DNA of 64,000 nucleotides from Desulfomicrobium escambiense DSM 10707 (GTDB lineage: Bacteria; Desulfobacterota; Desulfovibrionia; Desulfovibrionales; Desulfomicrobiaceae): the NCBI RefSeq assembly GCF_000428825.1, contig NZ_KE386803.1:1-64000 (forward strand), given 5' to 3'. Numbering within the stretch: the stretch's first letter is position 1; each line of letters begins with the position of its first letter. The notes beneath the pieces were generated by a model that was given only the letters and a program-made list of their open reading frames with translations, made no database searches and was not told the origin of the DNA. Shown piece after piece: positions 54,471 through 63,720 of the stretch. Position numbers and translations under genes: made by a program.

Positions 54471-55205
54471 TTAGGCCTTGCTTCTGGATCTCGAGCCGAA
54501 CAGCTTGGCGAACATGGCCTTGCGGTCCAAAAGGCCGGGTATCTCCGCGTCGGCCACCGCGTAAGGGTGGTACGACTTGGGGTCTGCCTGGTACAGATAG
54601 ATGACCCTGGTGGACTCGGCGTCGCCCAACACCGCGTCCGGGTATTTCTTCTGCACTTCGGCCAGCCTTTTTTCGGCCAGGGCCAGCATTTCGTCCCGAT
54701 CTCCGAAGTTCATGGTTCCGGTGGGGCATGACTGCACGCAGGCGGGCTTCAGGCCGTTCTGCACGCGGTCAAGGCACATGGTGCACTTGGTCATGACCTT
54801 GGTTTCCGCGTTCTGGCGCGGGATGTTGTAGGGGCAGGCCTCGCGGATTTCGTCGAAGTCCGGGAGATCCTTGGTTCTTTCCGTGAAGATGACGGCGCCG
54901 GTGGCCTCGTCATGGATGATGGCCTTGTCGTCGTAGGCGTCGGCGGTCATCTTGCACGGGGGTTCGGTGCAGTGCCGGCACTGTTCGGGGAAGAACAGCC
55001 AAGCGGCCATGAAGCCCTTGTCGTCGGCCACTTCCTTCATGTGCACGGTCTTGTAGGTGATGGCCGAGACGTCCATGGGGTTCTGATGGGACCCGTGGTT
55101 TCTGGTTTCCTCGGCCGGGAGTTTGTTCCACTGCTTGCAGGCTATCTGGCAGCCGCGGCAGGCCGTACATTTGGTCAGATCGACGAAGAATGATTTTCCT
55201 GACAT
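54471..55205 (-). CDS. fdhB: Formate dehydrogenase, Fe-S (beta) subunit
   Basis: A 244-residue ferredoxin-type subunit carrying electrons from the formate dehydrogenase catalytic subunit. Four clusters' worth of cysteines are visible: CTACRGCQIAC, CRHCTEPPC, a lone ACPYNIP, CTMCLDR and ACVQSCPTG. There is no C-terminal membrane helix, so it belongs to the soluble two-subunit FdhAB type of Desulfovibrio, which passes electrons to periplasmic cytochrome c3. It has no signal peptide and would be exported with FdhA by the Tat route. AAGGAG before ATG. Confidence 0.93.
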   Translation of the reverse strand: MSGKSFFVDLTKCTACRGCQIACKQWNKLPAEETRNHGSHQNPMDVSAITYKTVHMKEVADDKGFMAAWLFFPEQCRHCTEPPCKMTADAYDDKAIIHDEATGAVIFTERTKDLPDFDEIREACPYNIPRQNAETKVMTKCTMCLDRVQNGLKPACVQSCPTGTMNFGDRDEMLALAEKRLAEVQKKYPDAVLGDAESTRVIYLYQADPKSYHPYAVADAEIPGLLDRKAMFAKLFGSRSRSKA

Positions 55206-55214
55206 ATCGACTCC

Positions 55215-58200
55215 TTACGCTTTCTTCACGTTGACCATGAAGGCCTTGCTTTCCGGGATGCCGGTGTTCGGGTCGCCGACAGCCGGGGTGAGCAGGTTGG
55301 CGGCGTCTCCGCCGTCCTTGGGCCAGACCCAGCCGAAGTGCCAGGGAATGCCGACCACGTGGACCGGGTTGCCCATGACTTCGAAGGGCTTGAAGCGCTT
55401 GGTCACGATGGCGATGGCCCAGAGCTGGCCGCGCGGGTTCTCCAGGATAACCTTTTCGCCGTTCTTGATGCCTTTGAGTTCGGCCAGTTCTTCGCTCATT
55501 TCGCAGAACATCTGCGGCTGGGCTTCCGTCAGCCAGGGCAGCCAGCGGGTCAGAACGCCCGTCTGCCAGTGCTCGGTGACGCGGTAGGTCGTGCACACGA
55601 ACGGGAAGCGCGGGTCGCAGGTCGTGCGCTTGTGGGCCTCGTCGGCGAACATCATGGCCGTCGGGTTGTTGAGCGTCTTGGAGAAGGGATGCTCGGTGAC
55701 CGGGCACTCCAGCGGCTCGTAGTATTCGGGGAAGGGACCGTCGTTCAGGCCGGGGCCGTACAGGGCGCCCATGCCGTGCTGCTGCATGATGAACGGGTGT
55801 TTGGCGCCGGCGTCGCCGCCACCGTCGACCACGTCGATCAGCCACTTCTTGTTGGCCGCGTCCCAGGCCAGGACGGGCTTGTTCGGCGCCCAGGGCTTTC
55901 CGGTGAGGTCAACGGAGGCCCTGTTGTAGATGATGCGGCGGTTGACCGGCCAGGACCAGGTCCAGTTCGGGAAGAGGCCGATCTTTTCCTGTTCGGGGGT
56001 CTGGGTCTTGTCGCGGCGGGCGGCCATGTTGCCCTTGTCCGTGTAGGAGCCGGCGTAGATCCAGTTGCCGGAGCAGGTCGAGCCGTCGGCCTGCATGACC
56101 AGGAAGCTCGGCAGCTGGCTGCCGGCCTTGTACACGGTTTCCTTGCCGTCGGCGCCCTTGATGGTCGTATCCTTCAGGAAGTAACCGTTGATGAGCTTGG
56201 CCGTCTTGTGCGGGTCGAAGGCGTGCCCGTCGCCCCAGTCGTCGACGTTGAGGCCGAGGATCGGGTCGGGGAAGGCGCCCTTGTCCTTCTTGTAGAGTTC
56301 GCGGATCTTCAGCGCCAGTTCATAGATGATGTCGCCGTCCGGCTTCGTGCTGCCCATGGGCTTCGGGCCGGCGTAGCGCCACTGCATCCAGCGGCCGGAG
56401 TTGGAGATGGAGCCTTCCTTTTCCACCGACACGCAGCAGGGCAGGAAGAAGACTTCGGTCTTGATCTTCTTGGGATCGACGCCCGGGCCCTTCCAGAAGG
56501 AGCCGGTCTCGTTCTCGAAGATGTTGACGTTGACCATCCAGTCCAGCTTGGACAGGGCTTCGCGGGTCTTGTTGGAGTCCGCGCCGCTGGCGGCCGGGTT
56601 CATGCCCCAGGCGAAGAAGCCCTTGAATTGTCCCTTGAGCATCTTGTCGAAGAGGACCAGCCAGGAAGCGTTCTGGCCTTCATCCAGCTTGGGCAGCCAT
56701 TCGTAGGCCTTGGCTGGCTCGGCATCCTTGTAGAGGGACTTGAGCAGGCTGGTCATGTACTTGGGCTGGTGCTGCTTCCAGTTGACGCTCTTGGGGTCCT
56801 TGCTGACCGGGCTGATGCCCTTCAGGTAGTCGTCGTAGACAGCCTGGTTGGCTCTGGGGGTCGGCAGGTAGCCGGGGATGATGTGGAAGAGCAGGGCCTG
56901 GTCCGTGGATCCCTGGACGTTGGATTCGCCGCGCAGGGCGTTCACTCCGCCGCCGGCCACGCCCATGTTGCCCAGCAGCAGCTGGATCATGCTCATGGCG
57001 CGGATGTTCTGCACGCCGACGGTGTGCTGGGTCCAGCCCATGGCGTAGAGAATCGTGCCTGCCTTGTCGGGCTTGCCCGTGGCCGTGTAGGTCTTGTACA
57101 GGGCAAGCAGCTTGTCTTCAGGCGTGCCGGAGATCGAGGACACCTTCTTGGTGTCGTAGCGGTCGTAGTGGGCCTTCAGGAGCTGGTACACGCAGCGGGG
57201 GTCCTTCAGGGTCATGTCCCGCTTGGGGACGCCGTTCTCGTCCATCTCGAAAGCCCAGGACTTCTTGTCGTACTTGCGTCCGGCCTCGTCAAAGCCGGAG
57301 AACAGGCCATCCTTGAAGCTAAAATCTTTGCCGACGATGAAAGAGGCGTTGGTGTACTCGAGGACGTACTCCTTCTGGATCAGGTCATTGTCCAGAATGT
57401 ACTTGATCATGCCGCCCAGGACACCGATGTCGGAGCCGGAGCGCAGGGGAACGTACAGGTCCGCCTTGGAGGAGGTGCGGGTGTAGCGCGGGTCGACATG
57501 GATGACGGTTCCTCCCGCCTCCTGCGCCCTGGTCACCCACTTCCAGCAGATGGGATGGTTTTCGGCAGCGTTGCTGCCCATTACTAAAATGCAATCACTG
57601 TTCTTGAAATCGATCCAGTGGTTGGTCATCGCGCCGCGTCCGAACGACTCTGCCAGAGCCGCAACAGTTGCGCTGTGTCAAATACGTGCTTGGTGCTCTA
57701 TGTATGTTAGCCCCAGACTGCGGAGAAATGCCTGGTAGATCCAGCACTCCTCGTTGTCCATGGCGGCCGAGCCGACGGAGGCCAGGCCTTCGGTGCGGTT
57801 GACGACTTGGTCCTTGGCGTTCTTGACGGCAAAGGACTCGTCGCGGACCTTTTTGACGCGTTTGGCGATTTCCGTGATGGCCCAATCCCAGCTCTTCTCT
57901 TCCCACTTGTCGCTGCCGGGGGCGCGGTACTGGACCTTGGTGATGCGTTTGGGGTTTTCCGCCAGTTGGAAGTGGGCGGCGCCCTTGGCGCACAGTGCGC
58001 CTTCGCTGATGGGATGGTCGGGGTCGCCTTCGATGTTGATGGCGCGTCCCGTCTTTTCGTCGGTGGTGACGATGAGACCGCAGCCTACCGAGCAGTAGCA
58101 GCAGACCGAGGTGGTTTCCTTGCCTTTGCGCAGATTCATGAGCTGCGCGTGGGCCTTGGTCGGCGCCAGGTCAAACCCCAGGCCTCCGAAGGCCGTGACC

Positions 58201-58250
58201 GCGGTGGCCGCGGCAGTGAGTTTGACGAATTCTCTTCTTCCCAGTTTCAT
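55215..58250 (-). CDS. fdhA: Formate dehydrogenase catalytic (alpha) subunit, selenocysteine-containing
   Basis: A 1011-residue molybdo/tungsto-pterin enzyme oxidising formate to CO2 in the periplasm. The Tat signal is RREFVKLTAAATAV (residues 5-18). The [4Fe-4S] ligands CCYCSVGC and LCAKG follow. An in-frame UGA at 57678-57680 encodes Sec191 in RIUHSATVAAL, with the usual neighbouring His; both sides align with FdnG/FdhA. Without recoding the gene would look like two genes. GAGGAAC precedes the ATG. It forms an operon with fdhB nine bases on. Confidence 0.95.
57640..57680 (-). promoter_or_regulatory. Selenocysteine UGA and bSECIS element
   Basis: The UGA (57680-57678) is followed on the minus strand by CACAGCGCAACTGTTGCGG and then CTCTGGCAGAG, both self-complementary, in the position of a bacterial SECIS hairpin read by SelB. 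The arrangement parallels that of E. coli fdhF. Confidence 0.75.
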
Positions 58251-58278
58251 GCAGTTCCTCCTGACAATGTTTCTGGTG

Positions 58279-58536
58279 TTACCTGCCACGAATTTCACGG
58301 CCAAGGCTTATCAAAAGCCGGCGGCCGGACGGGAACGGCGTATCGAGGGGCGGGGCGACTGCGGGCTTCTTCACGGAGCCCACGGTTCTCACCACCGTCC
58401 TGGCGGTCAGGACCGCCTGGAGGTTGAAGCCCAGACCCGAGAAGGGCAGCATGTCCCTGGTGGGGAACTGCCCGTAATTTCTCGCTCCGGATGGACAACC
58501 TATCCAACCTATCGATACGGTTTCCGATTTTTCCAT
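58279..58536 (-). CDS. Possible small unknown gene upstream of fdhA
   Basis: An 85-codon frame (or 57 codons from a later ATG in RDMLPFSGLGF) lying between the transposase-like gene and fdhA on the same strand. Codons 28-75 have the strong G/C third-position bias of real genes here, the first 25 do not. No ribosome binding site is seen before 58536. No family recognised. It could be a small gene or the remnant of a longer one. Confidence 0.35.
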   Translation of the reverse strand: MEKSETVSIGWIGCPSGARNYGQFPTRDMLPFSGLGFNLQAVLTARTVVRTVGSVKKPAVAPPLDTPFPSGRRLLISLGREIRGR

Positions 58537-58581
58537 AATTGAGACTATGAAGGAAAACCCGAATAAGTTGCAAGAAGATGC

Positions 58582-59439
58582 TTATTCCTCAAAGTCCGGC
58601 ACCATGGCGCAGAGGTACTCGGCCAGGATAGGGAAAATGTCCTCGTTCTTGTGGTTGTAGCGGAATTCCAGCTCTTTGATGTAGAGCGGGAAGTTTCTGG
58701 GCGAGATGCCCTTGAGGCGGCGGAACCACTCCTTGGAGAAGGACCAGAAGCCCTTGGACGAGTCGATGTGGAGGCCCTTGTCGGCATGGCGGATGTTGTA
58801 GATGGAGGACAGCTGGCTGCCGCCCGTGAGCAGGGCTGCGTACTGCTTGAAACGGTCGGTGTAGATGATCTTGCCCAGGCTCGCGGTCTTGAGGTGGAAG
58901 TTCATCTTGAAGTGGACGATGCTGTCACCGTCGAGCTCGGGGATGAGGTCGGCGAAGACATGGGTACCGCGCTCGACGATGCCGAAGACGGGCATGCGCC
59001 CGCCCCTGGTGCTCATGTCCAGATGGAACTTGCCCGACTTGGAGAAGCCCAGCCCCTCGATGGAGCGGATGATGAGGCGCGCGTCCAGGGAATGGGCCAG
59101 GATGGCCATGCGCAGGGTCGTCACGGCCTTGTAGGCCGTGTTGTAGGTGACGCCCAGCTGTTCGGCCATGCGCCCCGTTGGGACCTCAAGCTCGAAAAGC
59201 TTGATCAGCCTGAGCCACTGCCTGGGGGAGAGGTTTCCGTTGTTCAGGAAACGCTGGCTGAAGTCGTGAAAGGTATAGGCGCAGCGCGCGCAGCGACGTC
59301 TGCCGCCCTGCAGGGTGTACAATTTTCGGCTGCGGCATTTGGGGCAGATACGCTGATGGTTTTTCCAGCAAAATTGCAACAGGTATTTTCTTGCTGAATT
59401 TTCATTTTTAATCAAATTTTCAAATGTTTGAAAATCCAT
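58582..59439 (-). CDS. IS1595-like transposase-derived protein with degraded active site
   Basis: A 285-residue protein of the ISXO2/IS1595 transposase family. A zinc ribbon (Cys32, 35, 50, 53: CPKC and CARC) and a helix-turn-helix (residues 85-110) start it; the DDE-like domain follows. Of the catalytic triad only Asp195 (IYTDRFKQY) is kept: the DET motif is IEGLGF (Glu128) and the NxxE motif is HIDSSKG (Lys229). No terminal inverted repeats were found. It probably binds DNA without transposing, and sits upstream of fdhAB on the same strand. AGGA precedes the ATG. Confidence 0.82.
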   Translation of the reverse strand: MDFQTFENLIKNENSARKYLLQFCWKNHQRICPKCRSRKLYTLQGGRRRCARCAYTFHDFSQRFLNNGNLSPRQWLRLIKLFELEVPTGRMAEQLGVTYNTAYKAVTTLRMAILAHSLDARLIIRSIEGLGFSKSGKFHLDMSTRGGRMPVFGIVERGTHVFADLIPELDGDSIVHFKMNFHLKTASLGKIIYTDRFKQYAALLTGGSQLSSIYNIRHADKGLHIDSSKGFWSFSKEWFRRLKGISPRNFPLYIKELEFRYNHKNEDIFPILAEYLCAMVPDFEE

Positions 59440-59698
59440 TTTATAAAAATCCTGTGCAAAAGTTTGGGTAATATGGTGTTTCTGCTCTTCTACCCAGATC
59501 TCGTTTAGTCTTGGTGTGACTGGATTTCATTATGTCCAAAAAGGCATAATTCGTCCCTCCCTTTGGGTATGAATTCATGCTTTGGCACAGGGTAGTGCTT
59601 TTGGGCCCCCAGCGCAACCGTCCTTCGCACAGTGGCGCATGTCATACTTTTCAGGTAGTCCGTTTCAGGCACGAATCGTAATTCATCAGGAGGCTCTC

Positions 59699-60925
59699 GT
59701 GCACCATCGGCTACACATCGTTTTGCTCGTCCTGTGCGCTTTCGCCCTTGGGTCATGCCAGGAGGCCGAAGTGCAGATCCCTCTCGCCCCGGTGGCTTCG
59801 GGAGTGACCGACACGGAAGTGACCTTCGGCTCCTCCCTGCCCCTGCAGGGCCATGCCGCCTATCTCGGCCAGGAAACCCTGCGCGGGGCCATGAGCTACA
59901 TCAAGTACGTCAACGAGCAGGGCGGGGTGCATGGACGGACCATCCGCGTCATCACCCGCGACGATTCCTACGATCCTCCCAAATGTCTGGACAACACCCA
60001 GCGCTTCCTCATCGAGGACAAGGTCTTCGGTCTGTTCTGCTATGTCGGCACGCCGACGACGGTCAAAACTCTGCCCCTGGTGGAGGAAGCCCAGATTCCG
60101 CTCCTGGGCATGTTCACCGGCGCCAACGCCCTGCGCGAGCCCTTCATGCCCTACCTCATCAACGTGCGGGCCTCCTACTACCAGGAGACCAGCGCGGCGG
60201 TGGAGCACATGGTCCAGGACCTCAAGCTCACGCGCATCGCCGTCTTCTACCAGTACGACGCCTACGGCTTCGACGGCCTGACCGGCACGGAGCTGGCCCT
60301 GAAGCGTTTCGGCCTCGAACCCGTGGCCAGGGGCAGCTACATTCGCGGCACCCACGACATCCGCGAGGGCCTGGAACGCATCCGCGAATCCGGGGCCGAG
60401 GCCGTGGTCATGATCGGCACGTCGGACCCGTGTGCGAATTTCATCCGCAGGTCCCTGGATACCGGATTTTCGCCCATCTTCTACATGGTGTCCTTCGTCG
60501 GCGCCAAGGAGCTGTCCAGGAATCTGCTGCAGACCGAGACCAACGGCGTCAACGTGGTCATGTCGCAGGTCGTGCCGCCGCCCATCCGCCGCGACGGCAC
60601 CGTGGCCGAAAGCGCCGGGGAGTTCGTGCGGCTGCTGGACGAGCACTACCCCGGCGAGGAACCGAACTTCGTGGGCTTCGAGGGCTACATCAACGCCAAG
60701 GTGCTGGTGGAGGGGCTCAGGCGGGCGGGGCGTGACCTGACCCGGGAGTCGTTCCAGGCGGCCATCGCCTCCATGACGGACTTCTCCCTGGGCGGGGACG
60801 TGACGCTGTCCTTCGGGCCCGTCGATCATCAGGGCATGGATAAGGTCTATTTCACCCGCCTGCATGACGGTCGCTTCCTCCTGCTCGACAACTGGGCCGA
60901 ACTCCGCGGGGAGGGCCGGCCATGA
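59699..60925 (+). CDS. Lipoprotein substrate-binding protein (Peripla_BP_6), likely sensor partner
   Basis: A 408-residue periplasmic binding lipoprotein. Lipobox LGSC (Cys20) after a hydrophobic signal; the fold starts EVTFGSSLPLQGHAAYLGQ and YVNEQGGVHGRTIRVI, as in branched-chain-type binding proteins. No transporter is nearby; its stop overlaps the kinase start (ATGA at 60922), so it probably senses a ligand for that kinase. GTG start with CAGGAGG. Paralogous in layout to 21485-22681. Confidence 0.87.
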   Translation: MHHRLHIVLLVLCAFALGSCQEAEVQIPLAPVASGVTDTEVTFGSSLPLQGHAAYLGQETLRGAMSYIKYVNEQGGVHGRTIRVITRDDSYDPPKCLDNTQRFLIEDKVFGLFCYVGTPTTVKTLPLVEEAQIPLLGMFTGANALREPFMPYLINVRASYYQETSAAVEHMVQDLKLTRIAVFYQYDAYGFDGLTGTELALKRFGLEPVARGSYIRGTHDIREGLERIRESGAEAVVMIGTSDPCANFIRRSLDTGFSPIFYMVSFVGAKELSRNLLQTETNGVNVVMSQVVPPPIRRDGTVAESAGEFVRLLDEHYPGEEPNFVGFEGYINAKVLVEGLRRAGRDLTRESFQAAIASMTDFSLGGDVTLSFGPVDHQGMDKVYFTRLHDGRFLLLDNWAELRGEGRP

Positions 60926-62976
60926 AGCCCTATGCGCGCATCTCCCTCAAGAACAAGATTTTCGTTTCCATCTTGGCCGTCATCCTCATCATCAGCGTGA
61001 CCATCGCCCTGCTGGCCCGCTGGATCCTCATCTCCGGCCTGACCAAGGAGCTGGAGCAGCGCGGCGTGGCCGTGGCCCACTCCATCGCCGAGCGCGGCGG
61101 CGGGCTGGTCCTGGACAAGAACTACCCGGAACTGCTGAACCTGATCTTCGATGAGGCGCGCCTGCGGGAGCGCCAGCACCTCATCAACTACATTTTTGTC
61201 CTGGACCGGGGCGGGCAGGTGCTGTCCCACACCTTCACCGTGCCGTTCCCGGAACCCCTGAGCACCGCAAACCCCATCGCCGAGGGTAGCGTGCACAGCG
61301 TGCGCCTCGTAGCCGTCGGCTCCCTGACGTCCTACGACATAGCCGTGCCCATGAACGAGGGCCTGTACCGCATCGGCACCGTGCACGTGGGTCTGAGCAA
61401 GGAGCACATCGACAAGCTCGTGGCCAAGCTCAGGTTCATGTTCCTGGGCTTCATTTCGGCCGTCATCATCATCATCTTCTATGTCAGCCACCGCATCTCG
61501 CGCTACATCACGAGCCCTATCTCGCGGCTGACCAACATCTCCGACGAGCTGAGCCGCGGCAATTTCGACGTGCATCTGGACCTGGGCGAGGGCCTGGACT
61601 GGGCCGTGACCAACTGTCCGGCCTACAAGGACACGAACATGCCGTGCTGGCATTTCGACGAGCAGGGCCGCAAGTCGCGCAAGGCCGAGGGCAAGACGGG
61701 GCAGGTCTGCGCCACCTGCCTCTTCTATCGCAAGCGCGAGGGCGACGAGGTCATCCAGCTGGCCGATTCCTTCATGAGCATGGTCTGGTCCATCCGGCTC
61801 TACCGCAAGCGCCTGCAGGAGTCGGAGATGAAGTACCGCTCCCTGTTCGACTCCGGCCCCGACCCCATTTTCGTCGTGGACTGCGACACGGAGCTCATCC
61901 TCGACGCCAACCCGCGCACCGAGGAACTGTACGAGTACGCCAAGGACGAACTCCTTGGGCTGTCCTTCACCAGACTCGGCCACGAGCAGGTCAAGGAGTG
62001 CCTGTCCTACCTGGAGGACGGCCGCTCCAACACCGGCTGCGTCTATTACCCGAAGGTCCTGCACTACAAGAAGGGCGAGCGGCCCTTCTACGTCAACATG
62101 CACGCCTGCCCCATCAGTTACGGTGGCAAGCGGGCCATGATCGTGGCCGTGACGGACATCACCGAGATGATGGAGAAGGACGCGCAACTGGTGCAGGCCG
62201 CCAAGATGAAGACTCTGGGCGAGATGAGCGCCGGCATCGCCCACGAGATCAACCAGCCCCTCAATGCCATCAAGATGGGCAGCGAGTACCTGAACCTGCT
62301 CATCGAACAGAATCGCGAGGTCAGCGTGTCCCAGATCAGGGACATGGCCACGGAAATCAGCCAGCAGGTGGACCGGGCCACGGACATCATCAACAACCTG
62401 CGCGCCTTCGGCAAGAAGTCGGGCCTGGTCATGGAGCGGGTGGACATGAACGAGCCCATCCGCGGCGTGCTGTCCATCATCGGCCGCCAGTTCTCCATCC
62501 AGCGCATCACCATCCGCCTGGAACTCGGCGACGACCTGCCCGTCATCAAGGGGCACAACAACCGCCTGCAGCAGGTTTTCTTCAACCTGCTCAACAACGC
62601 GCGCGACGCCATCCAGGAGAAGATGGAGTCCGAGCCCGGCATGTGGGGCGACATCCTCGTGCGCACCTACGCCCGCGACGGCAGGGTCTACGCGTCTTTC
62701 TCGGACAACGGGCCGGGCATCGAGGATTCGGTGCGCAACAAGATCTTCGAACCCTTCTTCACCACGAAGCAGACCGGCAAGGGCATGGGCCTCGGCCTGG
62801 CCATCACCTACGGCATCGTCCGCGACTACGGTGGCACCATCACCATTGACAGTCGGCCGGGAGAGGGTACGACGTTCGTGCTCAGCTTCCCGTGCGCCGA
62901 GGGGCTTCAGACGCCCGAACCAAAAGCAGGCCGGCCGCAGCCGCTCCCGGCCCAAACCAGCAGGATACCCGAATGA
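60922..62976 (+). CDS. Membrane histidine kinase with HAMP-linked cysteine motif and PAS
   Basis: A 684-residue inner-membrane kinase. Helices at about 12-32 and 170-193 flank a periplasmic domain. After HAMP comes a segment with four cysteines ([13 protein letters not shown] and CATC, about residues 232-272), then PAS (about 300-415), HisKA ([14 protein letters not shown]) and ATPase ([15 protein letters not shown]). The four cysteines may bind a metal or Fe-S centre and add a redox input. It overlaps the binding-protein and response-regulator genes by four bases each. Confidence 0.92.
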   Translation: MKPYARISLKNKIFVSILAVILIISVTIALLARWILISGLTKELEQRGVAVAHSIAERGGGLVLDKNYPELLNLIFDEARLRERQHLINYIFVLDRGGQVLSHTFTVPFPEPLSTANPIAEGSVHSVRLVAVGSLTSYDIAVPMNEGLYRIGTVHVGLSKEHIDKLVAKLRFMFLGFISAVIIIIFYVSHRISRYITSPISRLTNISDELSRGNFDVHLDLGEGLDWAVTNCPAYKDTNMPCWHFDEQGRKSRKAEGKTGQVCATCLFYRKREGDEVIQLADSFMSMVWSIRLYRKRLQESEMKYRSLFDSGPDPIFVVDCDTELILDANPRTEELYEYAKDELLGLSFTRLGHEQVKECLSYLEDGRSNTGCVYYPKVLHYKKGERPFYVNMHACPISYGGKRAMIVAVTDITEMMEKDAQLVQAAKMKTLGEMSAGIAHEINQPLNAIKMGSEYLNLLIEQNREVSVSQIRDMATEISQQVDRATDIINNLRAFGKKSGLVMERVDMNEPIRGVLSIIGRQFSIQRITIRLELGDDLPVIKGHNNRLQQVFFNLLNNARDAIQEKMESEPGMWGDILVRTYARDGRVYASFSDNGPGIEDSVRNKIFEPFFTTKQTGKGMGLGLAITYGIVRDYGGTITIDSRPGEGTTFVLSFPCAEGLQTPEPKAGRPQPLPAQTSRIPE

Positions 62977-63686
62977 CCCAAGAAAAAATCCTGGTTATCG
63001 ACGACGAGAAGGCGACCCTCAAAATGTTCCGGCTCTTCCTGGACGTCTACGGCTTCGACATCCTGACGGCGGAATCGGGCGAGGAGGGCCTCGACGTCTT
63101 CGAACGAGAGCGGCCGGACATCGTCCTGACGGACATCAAGATGCCGGGCATGGACGGCATCGAGGTACTGCAGGAGATCAAGCGGCGGTCGCCCGCCACG
63201 GAGGTCATCGTCATCACGGGCCACGGCGACATGGATCTGGCCATCCAGGCCCTGAACCTCGACGCCGCGGACTTCATCAACAAGCCCATTCAGCGCCAGA
63301 GTCTGGAGCAGGGCCTGTCCCGCGCCCGCGAGCGCCTCAAGCTGGCCAAGAGCCGGCAGAACGAGGTCCGCACCAGGCCTCACGGCCGGGCGCTGGTGGT
63401 CGAGATCCAGGGCAGCGTCAGCTCCCACAGCGAGCCCTACCTGCGCGAAGCCTACGCCAAGGCCAAGGAGGCGGGGAGCGGGCGCATGGTGCTGCATTTC
63501 GACCCCAACACCTCGGTCAACGGCGCGGGGATCGCCATCCTGACCCAGTTGGTCCTGGAGAGCGAGAAGGACGGCATGGAGATCGTCATGGCCGGGCTTT
63601 CCGAGAACTTCCGCAAGGTTTTCGGCATCGTGGGCCTGAGCCGCATGGTGCAGATCTTCGACACCCTGGACCAGGCCTGCGCCTAG
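62973..63686 (+). CDS. Response regulator with receiver and STAS-like domains
   Basis: A 237-residue protein. The receiver (residues 1-120) has an intact pocket IDDEK, Asp52 (LTDIKMPGMDG) and Lys103 (INKPI). The C-terminal 100 residues match a STAS domain (VVEIQGSVSSHSEPY, VLHFDPNTSVNGAGIAIL), where the usual DSSG phosphoserine loop reads NGAG. There is no DNA-binding or enzyme domain, so output is likely through protein binding. It is the natural partner of the preceding kinase. Confidence 0.9.
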   Translation: MTQEKILVIDDEKATLKMFRLFLDVYGFDILTAESGEEGLDVFERERPDIVLTDIKMPGMDGIEVLQEIKRRSPATEVIVITGHGDMDLAIQALNLDAADFINKPIQRQSLEQGLSRARERLKLAKSRQNEVRTRPHGRALVVEIQGSVSSHSEPYLREAYAKAKEAGSGRMVLHFDPNTSVNGAGIAILTQLVLESEKDGMEIVMAGLSENFRKVFGIVGLSRMVQIFDTLDQACA

Positions 63687-63720
63687 CGCATCCCGGCCCC
63701 GCCAACTGCAAGGAGTGAAC

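Noticed and set aside
55338-57587. 749-codon plus-strand frame inside fdhA
   Set aside because: Complement of the formate dehydrogenase gene; no family features, and GC-rich coding DNA commonly gives such antisense frames.
57678-57680. In-frame stop splitting fdhA into two genes
   Set aside because: The UGA aligns with the catalytic selenocysteine of FdhA/FdnG, is followed by His, and has a SECIS-like hairpin, so it is recoding and not a break.
58520-58555. Terminal inverted repeat of an insertion sequence beside the transposase-like gene
   Set aside because: TTTTCCATA and its partner TATGAAGGAAAA form only a local bulged hairpin; no matching copy is found at the other end near 59440-59500.
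59590-59610. Sigma54-type promoter upstream of the binding lipoprotein (TGGCAC ... TGCTTTT)
   Set aside because: The GG and GC elements are 11 bases apart instead of 10, and no sigma54 activator is nearby.
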